A stretch of DNA of 42,162 bases, taken from Candidatus Fermentibacterota bacterium. GTDB taxonomy: Bacteria > Fermentibacterota > Fermentibacteria > Fermentibacterales > Fermentibacteraceae. The notes beneath the pieces are model-generated. The model saw nothing but the letters and a program-made list of their open reading frames with translations. It made no database searches and had not been told where the DNA came from. The stretch covers positions 1-42,162 of the forward strand of contig PDSZ01000052.1 of NCBI GenBank assembly GCA_002748705.1, given 5' to 3'. Of the stretch, positions 32,621 through 41,107 are shown one piece after another. The number at the start of each line of letters is the position of its first letter. Position 1 is the first letter of the stretch. The position numbers were made by a program, and so were the translations under genes.

Positions 32621-34423
32621 ATGAGCGGAAACACCGCTGCAGTATATGACGAAAGCAAGATAAAAACCCTTTCTTCCATTGAGCACATCAGGCTGAGAAC
32701 CGGTATGTACATCGGAAGGCTCGGCGACGGCTCAAATGTGGATGACGGGATCTACATTCTTCTCAAGGAAGTAATCGACAATTCTGTAGACGAATTCATA
32801 ATGGGGTACGGAAAAAGAATACGGGTTCGGCTTGACGGCAGTACCTGTTCAGTCAGGGACTACGGCAGAGGCATTCCTCTCGGCAAGCTTCTTGAATGCG
32901 TTTCCGAGATAAACACAGGGGCAAAGTACAATACAGATGTCTTCATGTTCAGCGTCGGTCTCAACGGAGTGGGAACCAAGGCAGTTAATGCCCTTTCAGA
33001 ACATTTTCAGGTTACATCCTATCGTGATGGTCAGAAGAGAACTATTGTTTTTTCCAGAGGTGTAATGAGCCGGGATACCACAGAGGAATCCACTGAGAGG
33101 AACGGAACTCTGGTGGAGTTTACGCCTGACAGAGAGGTGTTCGGCAATTACTCCTACAGAATGGATTTTCTGGAGAAAAGAGTTCAGCACTATGCGTTTC
33201 TCAATTCCGGTCTGAAGATACAGTTCAACGACAAAACATTCATCTCAGAGAACGGGCTTCAGGATCTCCTTGAACATGAAGCCGGTGAAGAAGCCATTTA
33301 CCCGATATTTTACTTTCGTGAGAAGACTCTTGAGTTCGCCTTCACCCACACTTCATCCTATGGAGAACGATATCTCTCCTTTGCCAACGGTCAGTACACC
33401 AGCGCAGGCGGTTCCCATCTCTCCGCTTTCAAGGAAGGCATTCTCAAGGGGGTAAACGCCTACAGTTCAGAGAAGTTCACCGGAGACGATGTTCGCGATG
33501 GAATAACAGCTGCAATCTCCATCAAACTGAAGGACCCTGTCTTTGAGAGCCAGACCAAAAACAAGCTGGGAAACAGCGACATAAGACGGGACATAGTACT
33601 CAGGGTTCAGAGGGAGATAGAGCAGATGCTCCATCGTGATTCCACCCTGGCAGATCAGCTTATAAACAAGGTCAAGGCCAATCAGAAACTCCGTACCGAA
33701 CTGCAGACAGTGAAGAAGAAGGCCAGAGCCAGAGCAAAACAGACTGCCATCAGAATACCCAAGCTGAAGGACTGCAAGATACATCTTGGCTCCGGGCACA
33801 AACGGGAAGAGGAAAGCTCAATCTTCCTTACAGAGGGCCTCAGTGCCGCAGGAAGCCTTGTTGCCTCCAGGGATGTTATGACCCAGGCGGTGTATGCCCT
33901 TAAGGGAAAGCCTCTCAATGTCTTCTCCCACAGAAGGGACACTGTCTACCAGAACGAGGAAATCTACAACATCATGCGTGCCCTTAATATTGAAGGCGGT
34001 GTAGAAGGGCTCAGATACAACAGTGTCATTCTTGCCACAGATGCGGATGTTGACGGTCTTCACATAAGGAATCTTCTCATGACCCTTTTCCTTCATTTCT
34101 TTGAAGACCTGGTTCTGGACGGCCATCTTTTCATTCTTGAAACTCCTCTCTTCAGGGTAAGGAACAAGAAGGAAACTCTTTACTGCTACAGTGATGAGGA
34201 AAAGGAGCAGGCTTCAGCCAGACTGGGCAGAAAAGCAGAGGTGACCAGGTTCAAAGGTCTGGGAGAGATAAGTCCCGGGGAATTCGGCCAGTTCATCGGG
34301 AAGGGTATCAGGCTTCAGAAGGTAGGTATAGACAGGCTCTCTGATGTGTCTGAAATGCTCAGTTTCTATATGGGCAAGAATACCCCTTCCAGAAGAAAAT
34401 ACATCATGGAGAATCTGCGATGA
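32621..34423 (+). CDS. parE: Type IIA topoisomerase ATPase subunit (ParE-like)
   Basis: A 600-residue GyrB/ParE protein that supplies ATP-driven strand passage with ParC. ATP-binding motifs: EVIDNSVDEF (N-box), GRGIP, and GLNGVGTKAVNALS (Gly-rich lid). Catalytic TOPRIM: EGLSAAGS (acidic Glu) and DADVDGLHI (metal-binding DxD). The C-terminus GKNTPSRRKYIMENL is typical. The Gly-rich TOPRIM start reads EGLSA rather than EGDSA. The TGA of parE overlaps the parC ATG (ATGA). A possible weak promoter is TATAGT near 32514. Length fits bacterial ParE of the FCB type. Confidence 0.93.
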   Translation: MSGNTAAVYDESKIKTLSSIEHIRLRTGMYIGRLGDGSNVDDGIYILLKEVIDNSVDEFIMGYGKRIRVRLDGSTCSVRDYGRGIPLGKLLECVSEINTGAKYNTDVFMFSVGLNGVGTKAVNALSEHFQVTSYRDGQKRTIVFSRGVMSRDTTEESTERNGTLVEFTPDREVFGNYSYRMDFLEKRVQHYAFLNSGLKIQFNDKTFISENGLQDLLEHEAGEEAIYPIFYFREKTLEFAFTHTSSYGERYLSFANGQYTSAGGSHLSAFKEGILKGVNAYSSEKFTGDDVRDGITAAISIKLKDPVFESQTKNKLGNSDIRRDIVLRVQREIEQMLHRDSTLADQLINKVKANQKLRTELQTVKKKARARAKQTAIRIPKLKDCKIHLGSGHKREEESSIFLTEGLSAAGSLVASRDVMTQAVYALKGKPLNVFSHRRDTVYQNEEIYNIMRALNIEGGVEGLRYNSVILATDADVDGLHIRNLLMTLFLHFFEDLVLDGHLFILETPLFRVRNKKETLYCYSDEEKEQASARLGRKAEVTRFKGLGEISPGEFGQFIGKGIRLQKVGIDRLSDVSEMLSFYMGKNTPSRRKYIMENLR

Positions 34424-36504
34424 CCGGCCTCAGGAACCTGTATGAAAACAATTTCCTTGATTTCGCCTCGTATGTGATAAAGGAGAGGGCCATTCCAGAT
34501 GCTGCAGACGGCCTCAAGCCGGTGCAGAGGAGAATTCTCTGGTCACTGCTTGAAATGGATGACGGCAGGTTCAACAAGGTTGCCAATGTGATAGGTCACG
34601 CCATGAGATACCATCCCCACGGTGACCAGTCCATCGGCGCTGCGCTGGTAGCCCTTGCCAACAGAAGCTATTTCATCGAGAGACAGGGTAACTTCGGAAA
34701 CATCCTTACAGGGGATGAGGCTTCTGCGCCGAGATACATTGAATGCCGCCTGACTCCCCTTGCCAGGGATGTTCTTTTTAACAACGATGTAACAAGTTTT
34801 GAACAGAGCTACGACGGCAGAAATCGTGAACCGCTGCTCTTTCCTGCAAAGATTCCCGTTCTTCTGCTCCTTGGCGCAGAGGGAATCGCGGTGGGTATGT
34901 CCACCAAGATACTTCCTCACAATTTCAACGAGGTTTTAAGGGCTCAGATATCCGCACTGCGGAATCAGGAGTTCACCCTTTATCCCGACTTTCAGCAAGG
35001 TGGCGCAATGGATGTTTCCGCCTATGAGGACGGCAGCGGACGGATCAAGTGCCGCGCCAGAATCGAGCGGAGGGAAAACAAGAAGGTGGTCATAACACAG
35101 ATACCGTTCGGAACCACCACCGAGTCCATTATTTCCTCCATTGAGAACGCAGCCCGAAAGGGAAGGCTGAAAATCTCCAGCATTGACGATTTTACAACTG
35201 ATTCCGCTGAAATCGAGATAACTGTCGCAAGAGGCGTCTCTGCAGATGAGACTATTCAGCGCCTTTATGCCAGCACTGACTGTGAGGTGGTCCATACCTC
35301 AAACATGATGGTGATAATGGACGGAACACCGGTGGAAGTCACCGTTTCCGATCTTGTAAGGTATTCAGCTGAATCCCTGAAGAAGATTCTAAGGGCGGAA
35401 CTGCAGCTGGAATTGAAAGGGCTTGGCGACAGGCTCCACTGGATGACCCTTGAACAGATATTTGTGGAAAACAGACTCTACAAGCTCATAGAGGAATGCC
35501 CTACGCTTGAAGAGGTCCGGGAGGCTGTGTTCAGCGGTCTGGAGCCCTTCCTGAAGGATTATGACAAGGAGGTTACCAGAGAGGATGTTGACAGACTTCT
35601 GGCCTTGAAGATAAGACGAATAAGCAAATTTGATATTGAGGCTCACCGCAGGGAGATAGGTGAGATAAAGTCTGCCATGAGACTGGCGAGAAAAAGGCTG
35701 AAACATCTCACCGACTATGCAGTGGAGGTTCTGGAAGGTTTCATTGAAAACTACGGAAAAGACCACCACAGACTCACATCCATAGAAGAGTTTTCAGACA
35801 TAGATAAACGGGAAGTTGCGATAGCCAACCTGAAACTGGGCTGGGAGCAGGAAACAGGTTTCATCGGCACATCTGTAAAGGGCGACAAATCCTGGAATGT
35901 TTCTGAACTTGACCGTATTCTCTACTTCCTTGAAGACGGCACATACAGGGTGATTCCCATGCAGGAAAAGTACATGATAACCGGCAGGGTTCTGTGGTGC
36001 GGTCCCTGTGACAGGGAAAAGGTTTATGCCTGTGTATACAGGAACAGAAAAACGAAGATAGCCTATGTTAAGCGTTTCCCCACAGGCGGCTACATTCTCG
36101 ACAGAGAATACAGGTTCGTTCCTGAAGCATCTGAGATAATGGTCTTCATGGAAGACTGCAATGCAGTTCTGGATTACTGGTTCCAGCGGGTAAAGAGAAT
36201 GAAGACCAGAAAAGGAGAAACTTCCCTTCATGATATCTCAGTAAAGGGAGTCAAGGCTAAAGGCGTTCAGCTCTGCGGCAAAAAGATTATCTCAACACTG
36301 AAGGTTGTTCAGCATCAGGAACTGCCTGAAGAAGAGGAACCAGCCGAAGAAGAGAATACTCCGGAAGAATCTGCCTCTTCAGAAGCAAAAGAATCCCGCT
36401 CAATAGAGGAAATCACCGCAGAGGCTGAAGTGCTCAGAAACAGAATGAGCAGCATTCTGAAAAAATTTGAAGGCGACACACCTGATCTTTTCGGAGAAGA
36501 ATGA
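34420..36504 (+). CDS. parC: Type IIA topoisomerase cleavage subunit (ParC-like)
   Basis: A 694-residue GyrA/ParC protein. Catalytic Tyr106 sits in APRYIECRLTPLA, next to Arg105. The quinolone-region equivalent is MRYHPHGDQSIGAALVALA (about 62-80). Then come the tower and coiled coil (about 400-470) with KRLKHLTDY, and a C-terminal beta-propeller-like part of only about 130 residues, ending in an acidic tail (PEEEEPAEEENTP). The short C-terminus and lack of a GyrA box agree with ParC rather than GyrA. It overlaps parE and the Nudix gene by four bases each. Confidence 0.92.
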   Translation: MTGLRNLYENNFLDFASYVIKERAIPDAADGLKPVQRRILWSLLEMDDGRFNKVANVIGHAMRYHPHGDQSIGAALVALANRSYFIERQGNFGNILTGDEASAPRYIECRLTPLARDVLFNNDVTSFEQSYDGRNREPLLFPAKIPVLLLLGAEGIAVGMSTKILPHNFNEVLRAQISALRNQEFTLYPDFQQGGAMDVSAYEDGSGRIKCRARIERRENKKVVITQIPFGTTTESIISSIENAARKGRLKISSIDDFTTDSAEIEITVARGVSADETIQRLYASTDCEVVHTSNMMVIMDGTPVEVTVSDLVRYSAESLKKILRAELQLELKGLGDRLHWMTLEQIFVENRLYKLIEECPTLEEVREAVFSGLEPFLKDYDKEVTREDVDRLLALKIRRISKFDIEAHRREIGEIKSAMRLARKRLKHLTDYAVEVLEGFIENYGKDHHRLTSIEEFSDIDKREVAIANLKLGWEQETGFIGTSVKGDKSWNVSELDRILYFLEDGTYRVIPMQEKYMITGRVLWCGPCDREKVYACVYRNRKTKIAYVKRFPTGGYILDREYRFVPEASEIMVFMEDCNAVLDYWFQRVKRMKTRKGETSLHDISVKGVKAKGVQLCGKKIISTLKVVQHQELPEEEEPAEEENTPEESASSEAKESRSIEEITAEAEVLRNRMSSILKKFEGDTPDLFGEE

Positions 36505-36965
36505 CTCAGAAAAAAATCAGAACCTCTGCAAAAGCCATCATTATTCAGGACGAAAAGCTCCTTGCAATAAGAAACTTCTCCTCCGGTCAGAACTGGTACA
36601 TTCTTCCAGGCGGTGGCCAGGAACACGGAGAATCACTTACAGATACCCTGATAAGAGAATGCCGTGAAGAGGCATCAATAGGAATAAGCGCAGGGGACAT
36701 AATCTTCATAAGGGACTACATAGCCCTGAACCACCAGTTTGCCGAAGAAGACGGAGACATACACCAGGTAGAGTTCATGTTCAAAGTTGAGATAACAGAC
36801 GGAACTCCCTCTACAGGCAGTCATCCGGATATCTTTCAGAAAGGCGTGGAATGGCTCCCTCTGAAAGACCTGGACAACTATGCCCTCTATCCCTCTGCTC
36901 TGAAAAAACTTCTGAAACACGGCCTGCCTGAAAACGAGCCTGTGTACCTGGGCGATGTTAACTGA
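36501..36965 (+). CDS. Nudix hydrolase
   Basis: A 154-residue Nudix protein. Its ATG overlaps the parC stop, so translation is coupled. The Nudix box is GGGQEHGESLTDTLIRECRE with EASIGI, close to the canonical GX5EX7REUXEEXGU except for Ser at the last Gly. The fold continues with VEFMFKVEI and VEWLPLKDLDNYALYPSAL. Such enzymes cleave nucleoside diphosphates linked to another group; here the substrate is unknown. Linkage to a topoisomerase operon is unusual; it may simply be cotranscribed. A 7-base-stem hairpin (36965-36994) with no good T-run follows. Confidence 0.85.
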   Translation: MTQKKIRTSAKAIIIQDEKLLAIRNFSSGQNWYILPGGGQEHGESLTDTLIRECREEASIGISAGDIIFIRDYIALNHQFAEEDGDIHQVEFMFKVEITDGTPSTGSHPDIFQKGVEWLPLKDLDNYALYPSALKKLLKHGLPENEPVYLGDVN

Positions 36966-37130
36966 AGAACCGCTCTGAGATCCTGAAGGTTCTTATATAA
37001 GATTGTCAGACAAAGCTTTCATCAAATCATAACTCTGTCAGTATTACCGCACCTGGCATTACCGCAGTCTGTTTACTGATTACCATCGTGACACAACATA
37101 ATATTCCAAACCGAACAGTATCTGAAGAAG

Positions 37131-37425
37131 ATGAGTAAGCTGCAGGCAGATGAAGCTGACTTCCCTGAGAGGAGACTCAGAGAATATCTGTTTCCTGAAC
37201 TCAGGTTTGAACCTTTCTATGGAAGAAACAGCAAGAAATTGAGAAATTACACACCGGAGACTTGGCGATACAGAATTGGCAAATTCAGATTGTTCTGCGT
37301 TGCTGATCCGAAAGAGAAGATTATTTGCTCACAAAAGACTTGCGTAAGGACAGATGCAGAAATTATGGTACAACAGAAGCAGCACTGCACCAGGGTAGCA
37401 GAGATTCAGGTTACGCAGTCTGCTG
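37131..37425 (+). pseudogene. RelE/ParE-superfamily toxin-like protein, frameshifted
   Basis: ATG 37131 gives ELRFEPFYGRNSKKLRNYTPETW, then RYRIGKFRLFCVADPKEKII, the strand pattern of RelE-type ribosome-dependent toxins. The natural end (TKDLRKDRCRNYG, matching R-K-D of the family) is in another frame, so one base seems missing near 37330. No antitoxin gene is seen upstream in the 165-base gap. The longer read-through frame to 37454 is therefore an artefact. It resembles an orphan, decayed toxin gene. Confidence 0.55.
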
Positions 37426-37450
37426 ATTCAGTCAGGCGGGTTGCAGGATT

Positions 37451-37894
37451 ATGAATGAATCAGAAATATCCCTGATGGCAGAATTCATTCTGGAAATTGA
37501 ATCTCTTGCAGGAAATACAAGCTATGCTGGTGACAGGCCTGTTTATGAAAGTCTTTTGTCCTATTCCGCAATAATTATTTCAAAACTTATAAAAGAAAAG
37601 CCAATTGGTGATGACATTTCAACCATGGAGAAACTTCTAGGTAATTCATGCTTTATGGAGAATGAATCATGTTCCGAAGCATATGAAGCATGGAATCGGT
37701 TTAAAGGGTTCATTGTTCGCTCTATTCGTGGAATGACCGTAAATGAGAGATTATTCAATTTGGGTTTAATTGATGATTTTGATGCAGCAGTCTCGAAAAG
37801 AGATAAAGCAGGAATGCGTGCTGTTTTGCTTAAGAGTTTTCTTGATGAAAAAAATATTGAAGAAATTATTGCAACTGAATTGAACAGGAAATGA
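37451..37894 (+). CDS. Hypothetical helical protein, 147 residues
   Basis: An acidic, helix-rich cytoplasmic protein with an AT-rich second half. Residues about 96-147 (MTVNERLFNLGLIDDFDAAV, then SKRDKAGMRAVLLKSFLD) resemble a short helical tail found in small orphan proteins of mobile regions; I cannot name a family. ATG 37451 overlaps the end of the read-through frame of the broken toxin gene. The DNA composition differs from purC and parC. Structure-bearing inverted repeats follow it. Confidence 0.55.
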   Translation: MNESEISLMAEFILEIESLAGNTSYAGDRPVYESLLSYSAIIISKLIKEKPIGDDISTMEKLLGNSCFMENESCSEAYEAWNRFKGFIVRSIRGMTVNERLFNLGLIDDFDAAVSKRDKAGMRAVLLKSFLDEKNIEEIIATELNRK

Positions 37895-37950
37895 CCCAAC
37901 CTGACATTTCACCGAAATCGTTACACTTGCCGGTTAATCCACCGGTATTT

Positions 37951-38026
37951 ATCAGCTGGTTTTATTCCGGCCGGGCTCAGTGCGGAAAATAGCTTTCGCC
38001 TCAGTTCGTTATGGAAACCAGCTGAT
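37951..38026. repeat. Inverted repeat of 12 bases around a 52-base centre
   Basis: ATCAGCTGGTTT (37951-37962) and AAACCAGCTGAT (38015-38026) are perfect complements. Between them, ATTCCG and CGGAAA-like arms make a further weak stem. It lies in the convergent space after the hypothetical gene. It may be a structured RNA end, a terminator or the end of a small mobile unit. Confidence 0.5.
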
Positions 38027-38048
38027 TCATTCTGCTGCACAGAAGAAG

Positions 38049-38080
38049 TCAGGCTGAGATTTGGTTGATACTCAGCCTGA
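38049..38080 (-). terminator. Probable terminator hairpin of purC
   Basis: TCAGGCTGAG (38049-38058) and CTCAGCCTGA (38071-38080) form a perfect ten-base stem with a 12-base loop, 55 bases after the purC stop. No T-run follows, so efficiency is unknown. It could serve both directions. Confidence 0.45.
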
Positions 38081-38134
38081 AAGGATTCTGTAAAAGGTAT
38101 CAGGGTTGGCTTTGCTGTTCCATGTTTGCGGTTA

Positions 38135-39097
38135 TTACAGGGACTTCACCGCTTTTACAAGGTCTGCGGCAGGGTTACCCTGAGCTGGTTCGAATTCTTC
38201 GCCTGTGATCATCTCAAAGAGAGTGATGTATCTTGAAGAGAGTTCTGCAACAAGTTCAGCAGGAGCTTCTGGAAGAACTTCGTCTTTGTAGGGGTCGCAG
38301 TGGTCTCTGAACCAGAGTCTCAGGAATTCCTTGTCAATGTTCTTCGGTTCAAGCCCCTGGGCCAGTCTTTCCTCAAAGCTTTCAGCCAGCCAGTATCTTG
38401 AGCTGTCCGGTGTGTGAATCTCGTCTATGAGAACAATGTTGCCGTTCTCGTCTTTGCCCATCTCATACTTGGTGTCAACAAGGATAAGACCTCGCTTTGC
38501 AGCAGTTTCAACACCGAACTTGAACAGCTCCTTTGCGATCCTTGAAGCCTTTTCCCAGTCCTCTTGAGTCATGAAGCCCCCTGATACTATCTCTTCAGGT
38601 GTGATGGACTCATCGTGCTCTTGGCTCTTGGTTGTGGGGGTAATGATAGGTTCATCGAACCTGGTGTTCTTGATCATTCCGTCTGGAAGAATGTTACCGC
38701 ATATGTTTCTTTCACCTCGGTTGTACAGGGTCCAGGCGCTTGTGCTGCTGCTGCCGGTAAGGTAGCCCCGCATGACGAACTCAATAGGGAAGACCTTCAT
38801 TTTCTTTCCCAGAGTTGCATTGGGGTGGGGTATCGAGATAACATGATTGGGAACAATGTGGCTGGTCTGGCCAAACCACCATGCGCTGACCCGGTTCAGC
38901 ACCTGACCTTTGAAGGGAACAGAAGCGAGTACTCTGTCAAAAGCGCTCTGTCTGTCTGTGGTAACAAGAAGGAGCCTGTCGCCCAGGTCGTAGATATCCC
39001 TTACCTTGCCTCTTTTGCAGTTTCCTATTCCCAGATGCGCCGTTTCAGTGAGACAGTTGTTCAGGTTGTCTTTTATGACCGATTCTCTGTTCTTCAT
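38135..39097 (-). CDS. purC: Phosphoribosylaminoimidazole-succinocarboxamide (SAICAR) synthase
   Basis: A 320-residue enzyme that joins aspartate to CAIR in purine synthesis. The start is ATG 39097: AAGGGG lies about seven bases upstream, while longer frames lack a binding site. Motifs: GKVRDIYDLGDRLLLVTTDR (ATP-binding, about 31-50), TDRQSAFDRVL, VMRGYLTGSS, LVDTKYEMGKDENG and LIDEIHTPDSSRYW. Length and motifs match the longer bacterial PurC with the insertion before the C-terminal helix. It is alone, without other pur genes nearby, with its own likely promoter. Confidence 0.96.
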   Translation of the reverse strand: MKNRESVIKDNLNNCLTETAHLGIGNCKRGKVRDIYDLGDRLLLVTTDRQSAFDRVLASVPFKGQVLNRVSAWWFGQTSHIVPNHVISIPHPNATLGKKMKVFPIEFVMRGYLTGSSSTSAWTLYNRGERNICGNILPDGMIKNTRFDEPIITPTTKSQEHDESITPEEIVSGGFMTQEDWEKASRIAKELFKFGVETAAKRGLILVDTKYEMGKDENGNIVLIDEIHTPDSSRYWLAESFEERLAQGLEPKNIDKEFLRLWFRDHCDPYKDEVLPEAPAELVAELSSRYITLFEMITGEEFEPAQGNPAADLVKAVKSL

Positions 39098-39143
39098 CAG
39101 CAGCCCCTTCTTCTTTGTGATTCGGTGAAAAGTACAGCGGTAA

Positions 39144-39172
39144 GATAGAAGATAAGACGAGTGGTGCGTCAA
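39144..39172 (-). promoter_or_regulatory. Possible promoter of purC
   Basis: On the minus strand TTGACG (39172-39167), a 17-base spacer and TCTATC (39149-39144), about 45 bases before the start. The -10 element is poor. No purine riboswitch or PurR-like box was seen. Confidence 0.3.
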
Positions 39173-39214
39173 CCTCTTATATTTGCCCTTCAACCCAACA
39201 CATAAGGAGCATCC

Positions 39215-39829
39215 ATGAGTACAGTTTCCGATAGAAATCTTACCTGGCATGACCATGCCATAACAAGAAAAGACATAGAAGAACTCAACTCCCACAAAGG
39301 CGCTACAATATGGTTTACCGGCCTCAGCGGCAGCGGTAAATCCACAGTTGCCGATCATGTTTCAAGAATACTTCATGCCAGGGGCGTGAGAACAGCCATT
39401 CTTGACGGTGACAATGTTCGCCACGGTCTGAACAAAGACCTGGGATTCTCCCCGGAAGACCGTACTGAAAACATTCGCCGCATCGGAGAGGTTGCAAAGC
39501 TCTTCACCAGCTTTGGTGTTGTTAACCTTCTTGCATTCATCAGTCCCTACAGGGCTGACAGAGATGCTGCCAGAGATATTCAGGAAAAGGGCGACTTCAT
39601 TGAGGTTTTTGTTGACGCTCCTCTGGAAGTTGCTGAAGAAAGGGATCCAAAGGGTCTGTACAAGAAGGCCCGTGCAGGAATCATTCCCAGCTTCACCGGC
39701 ATCAGTGCTCCCTACGAGGAACCTGAGAATCCGGAGATACATCTTCACACAGACGGCCAGACACCTCAGGAATCAGCAATGGAAGTTGTGAAGAAGCTTG
39801 AGGAGTTGGGGATAATAGCAGGGGAATAG
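39215..39829 (+). CDS. cysC: Adenylylsulfate (APS) kinase
   Basis: A 204-residue enzyme that phosphorylates APS to PAPS with ATP. ATG 39215 follows AAGGAG by six bases. Walker A is GLSGSGKST (36-44); then [41 protein letters not shown] and [19 protein letters not shown] follow, all APS kinase hallmarks. No sulfate adenylyltransferase (cysD/cysN or sat) is in the window. With the MFS transporter and the glycosyltransferase-like gene next to it, it may feed sulfation of an envelope glycan rather than assimilation (inference). Confidence 0.95.
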   Translation: MSTVSDRNLTWHDHAITRKDIEELNSHKGATIWFTGLSGSGKSTVADHVSRILHARGVRTAILDGDNVRHGLNKDLGFSPEDRTENIRRIGEVAKLFTSFGVVNLLAFISPYRADRDAARDIQEKGDFIEVFVDAPLEVAEERDPKGLYKKARAGIIPSFTGISAPYEEPENPEIHLHTDGQTPQESAMEVVKKLEELGIIAGE

Positions 39830-39832
39830 ACC

Positions 39833-41107
39833 TTGTTTCGGGTCGGAAGAGCGGTTCCGCCTTATCTGGCGGACCGCCTGGGTATTTCCCTTGGATCAGA
39901 CGAGAAAACAGCATTCAAACTTCATATTGTAAGCCAGATACTGGGTGCTGTTGCTACCGGTGTAATTCAGAATCATGACTACATAGCCACAAACGGCCTT
40001 GGCGCTACAGTTACCCAGATAACACTGCTGGCTATGATATGGCCTGTGAGCAATCTGTTCAGCGTGATGGTGAGCCATTTCGTTGACAGCAGCAACAAAC
40101 ACTCAACGGCTATTTTCATCGGTGCGGCAATGCGGCTGCCTGTTGCACTCATGTTCTTCTCATCCAATGTGAACATGATGCTTATACTGCTTTTTGTTTA
40201 TTTTGGCAGCAACAGTCTGGTTGTTCCAGGGCAGAATGCGGTTATGCGAAGCAGGTATCGCAAAGGGCACAGAGGACAGCTGTTCGGCTGGTCAATGAGC
40301 ATTCTCAACCTGTTTGCAATGCCTGCAGCGATGCTGGCGGGGGCTCTGCTTGACGCAGACTTTACCTTCTACAGGTGGCTTTTCCTTATTGAAGGTGTTA
40401 TGGGGTCAGGTCAGGCGGTGGTTATGGGTTTTATGGCAAGAGGAATGAAAGACCCTATTGCTGTTGCCCGTTCCACGCTGAAGGATTTTTTCAAAAGCCT
40501 CGGGCAGCTGGTAAAGACCGACAGGGAGTTCATGCTCTTTGAGCTTTTCTTCATGGCCTACGGCTTCGGGTTCATGTGTGTTCAGCCTGCTATTCCGTTT
40601 TTCTCCCGTGAGGTGCTCGGGCTCTCATACGGGCAGTACGCAATGGCCAAAGGTGTTCTGGGGCAGATGGGAATCGTTGTGCTGGGGCCTTTTCTCGGGT
40701 CGAAGATGGACAAGCTGCATCCTTTCAGGTTCACAGGAATAGTCTGTATTATTCTCGCCGGTTTTCCTCTCTTTCTCATGGGAAGCAGTCTCTTTCCACA
40801 AATTGGAATACCGCTCTTCTATGTGGCCTGGCTGGCTTTTGCGATAGGTATTGCAGGCATAACTCTCTCCTGGAACATGTCCAGCATGTTCTTTGCCCCT
40901 GAAGCCAGAACAGCCACCTATCAGGGGCTGCATGTTACTGCCACTGCCATCAGAGGGTTCATGGCTCCTGTGCTGGGAAGTTTTGTAATGACTGAACTGG
41001 GATATACTGCCAACTTCCTTCTTTCATTCATCTTCTTCTTTTCCGCAGGGTGTCTCTTTCTTTTCCGCTACAGAAAGAGATTACGACTGGGGCTGATAAG
41101 AGAATGA
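39833..41107 (+). CDS. MFS-type transporter
   Basis: A 424-residue membrane protein with about 12 hydrophobic helices, starting at TTG 39833, three bases after cysC. The tract GRFMARGMKD-like loop and the pseudo-repeat between halves (about residue 205) suit the major facilitator superfamily. Helices include LITLLAMIWPVSNLFSVMV-like stretches and WNMSSMFFAPEARTATYQG. The MFS family cannot be narrowed down; no substrate-binding motif was recognised. The stop overlaps the next start (ATGA), so the three genes cysC, this one and the next are one operon. Confidence 0.75.
   Translation: MFRVGRAVPPYLADRLGISLGSDEKTAFKLHIVSQILGAVATGVIQNHDYIATNGLGATVTQITLLAMIWPVSNLFSVMVSHFVDSSNKHSTAIFIGAAMRLPVALMFFSSNVNMMLILLFVYFGSNSLVVPGQNAVMRSRYRKGHRGQLFGWSMSILNLFAMPAAMLAGALLDADFTFYRWLFLIEGVMGSGQAVVMGFMARGMKDPIAVARSTLKDFFKSLGQLVKTDREFMLFELFFMAYGFGFMCVQPAIPFFSREVLGLSYGQYAMAKGVLGQMGIVVLGPFLGSKMDKLHPFRFTGIVCIILAGFPLFLMGSSLFPQIGIPLFYVAWLAFAIGIAGITLSWNMSSMFFAPEARTATYQGLHVTATAIRGFMAPVLGSFVMTELGYTANFLLSFIFFFSAGCLFLFRYRKRLRLGLIRE

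Noticed and set aside
37895..38030. Possible integron attC site after the orphan gene
   Set aside because: An ACCCAAC-like box is present but no matching GTTRRRY box with the right spacing; no integrase in the window.
38615..39148. Long plus-strand frame opposite purC
   Set aside because: Shadow of the well-supported purC gene; no motif or ribosome binding site.
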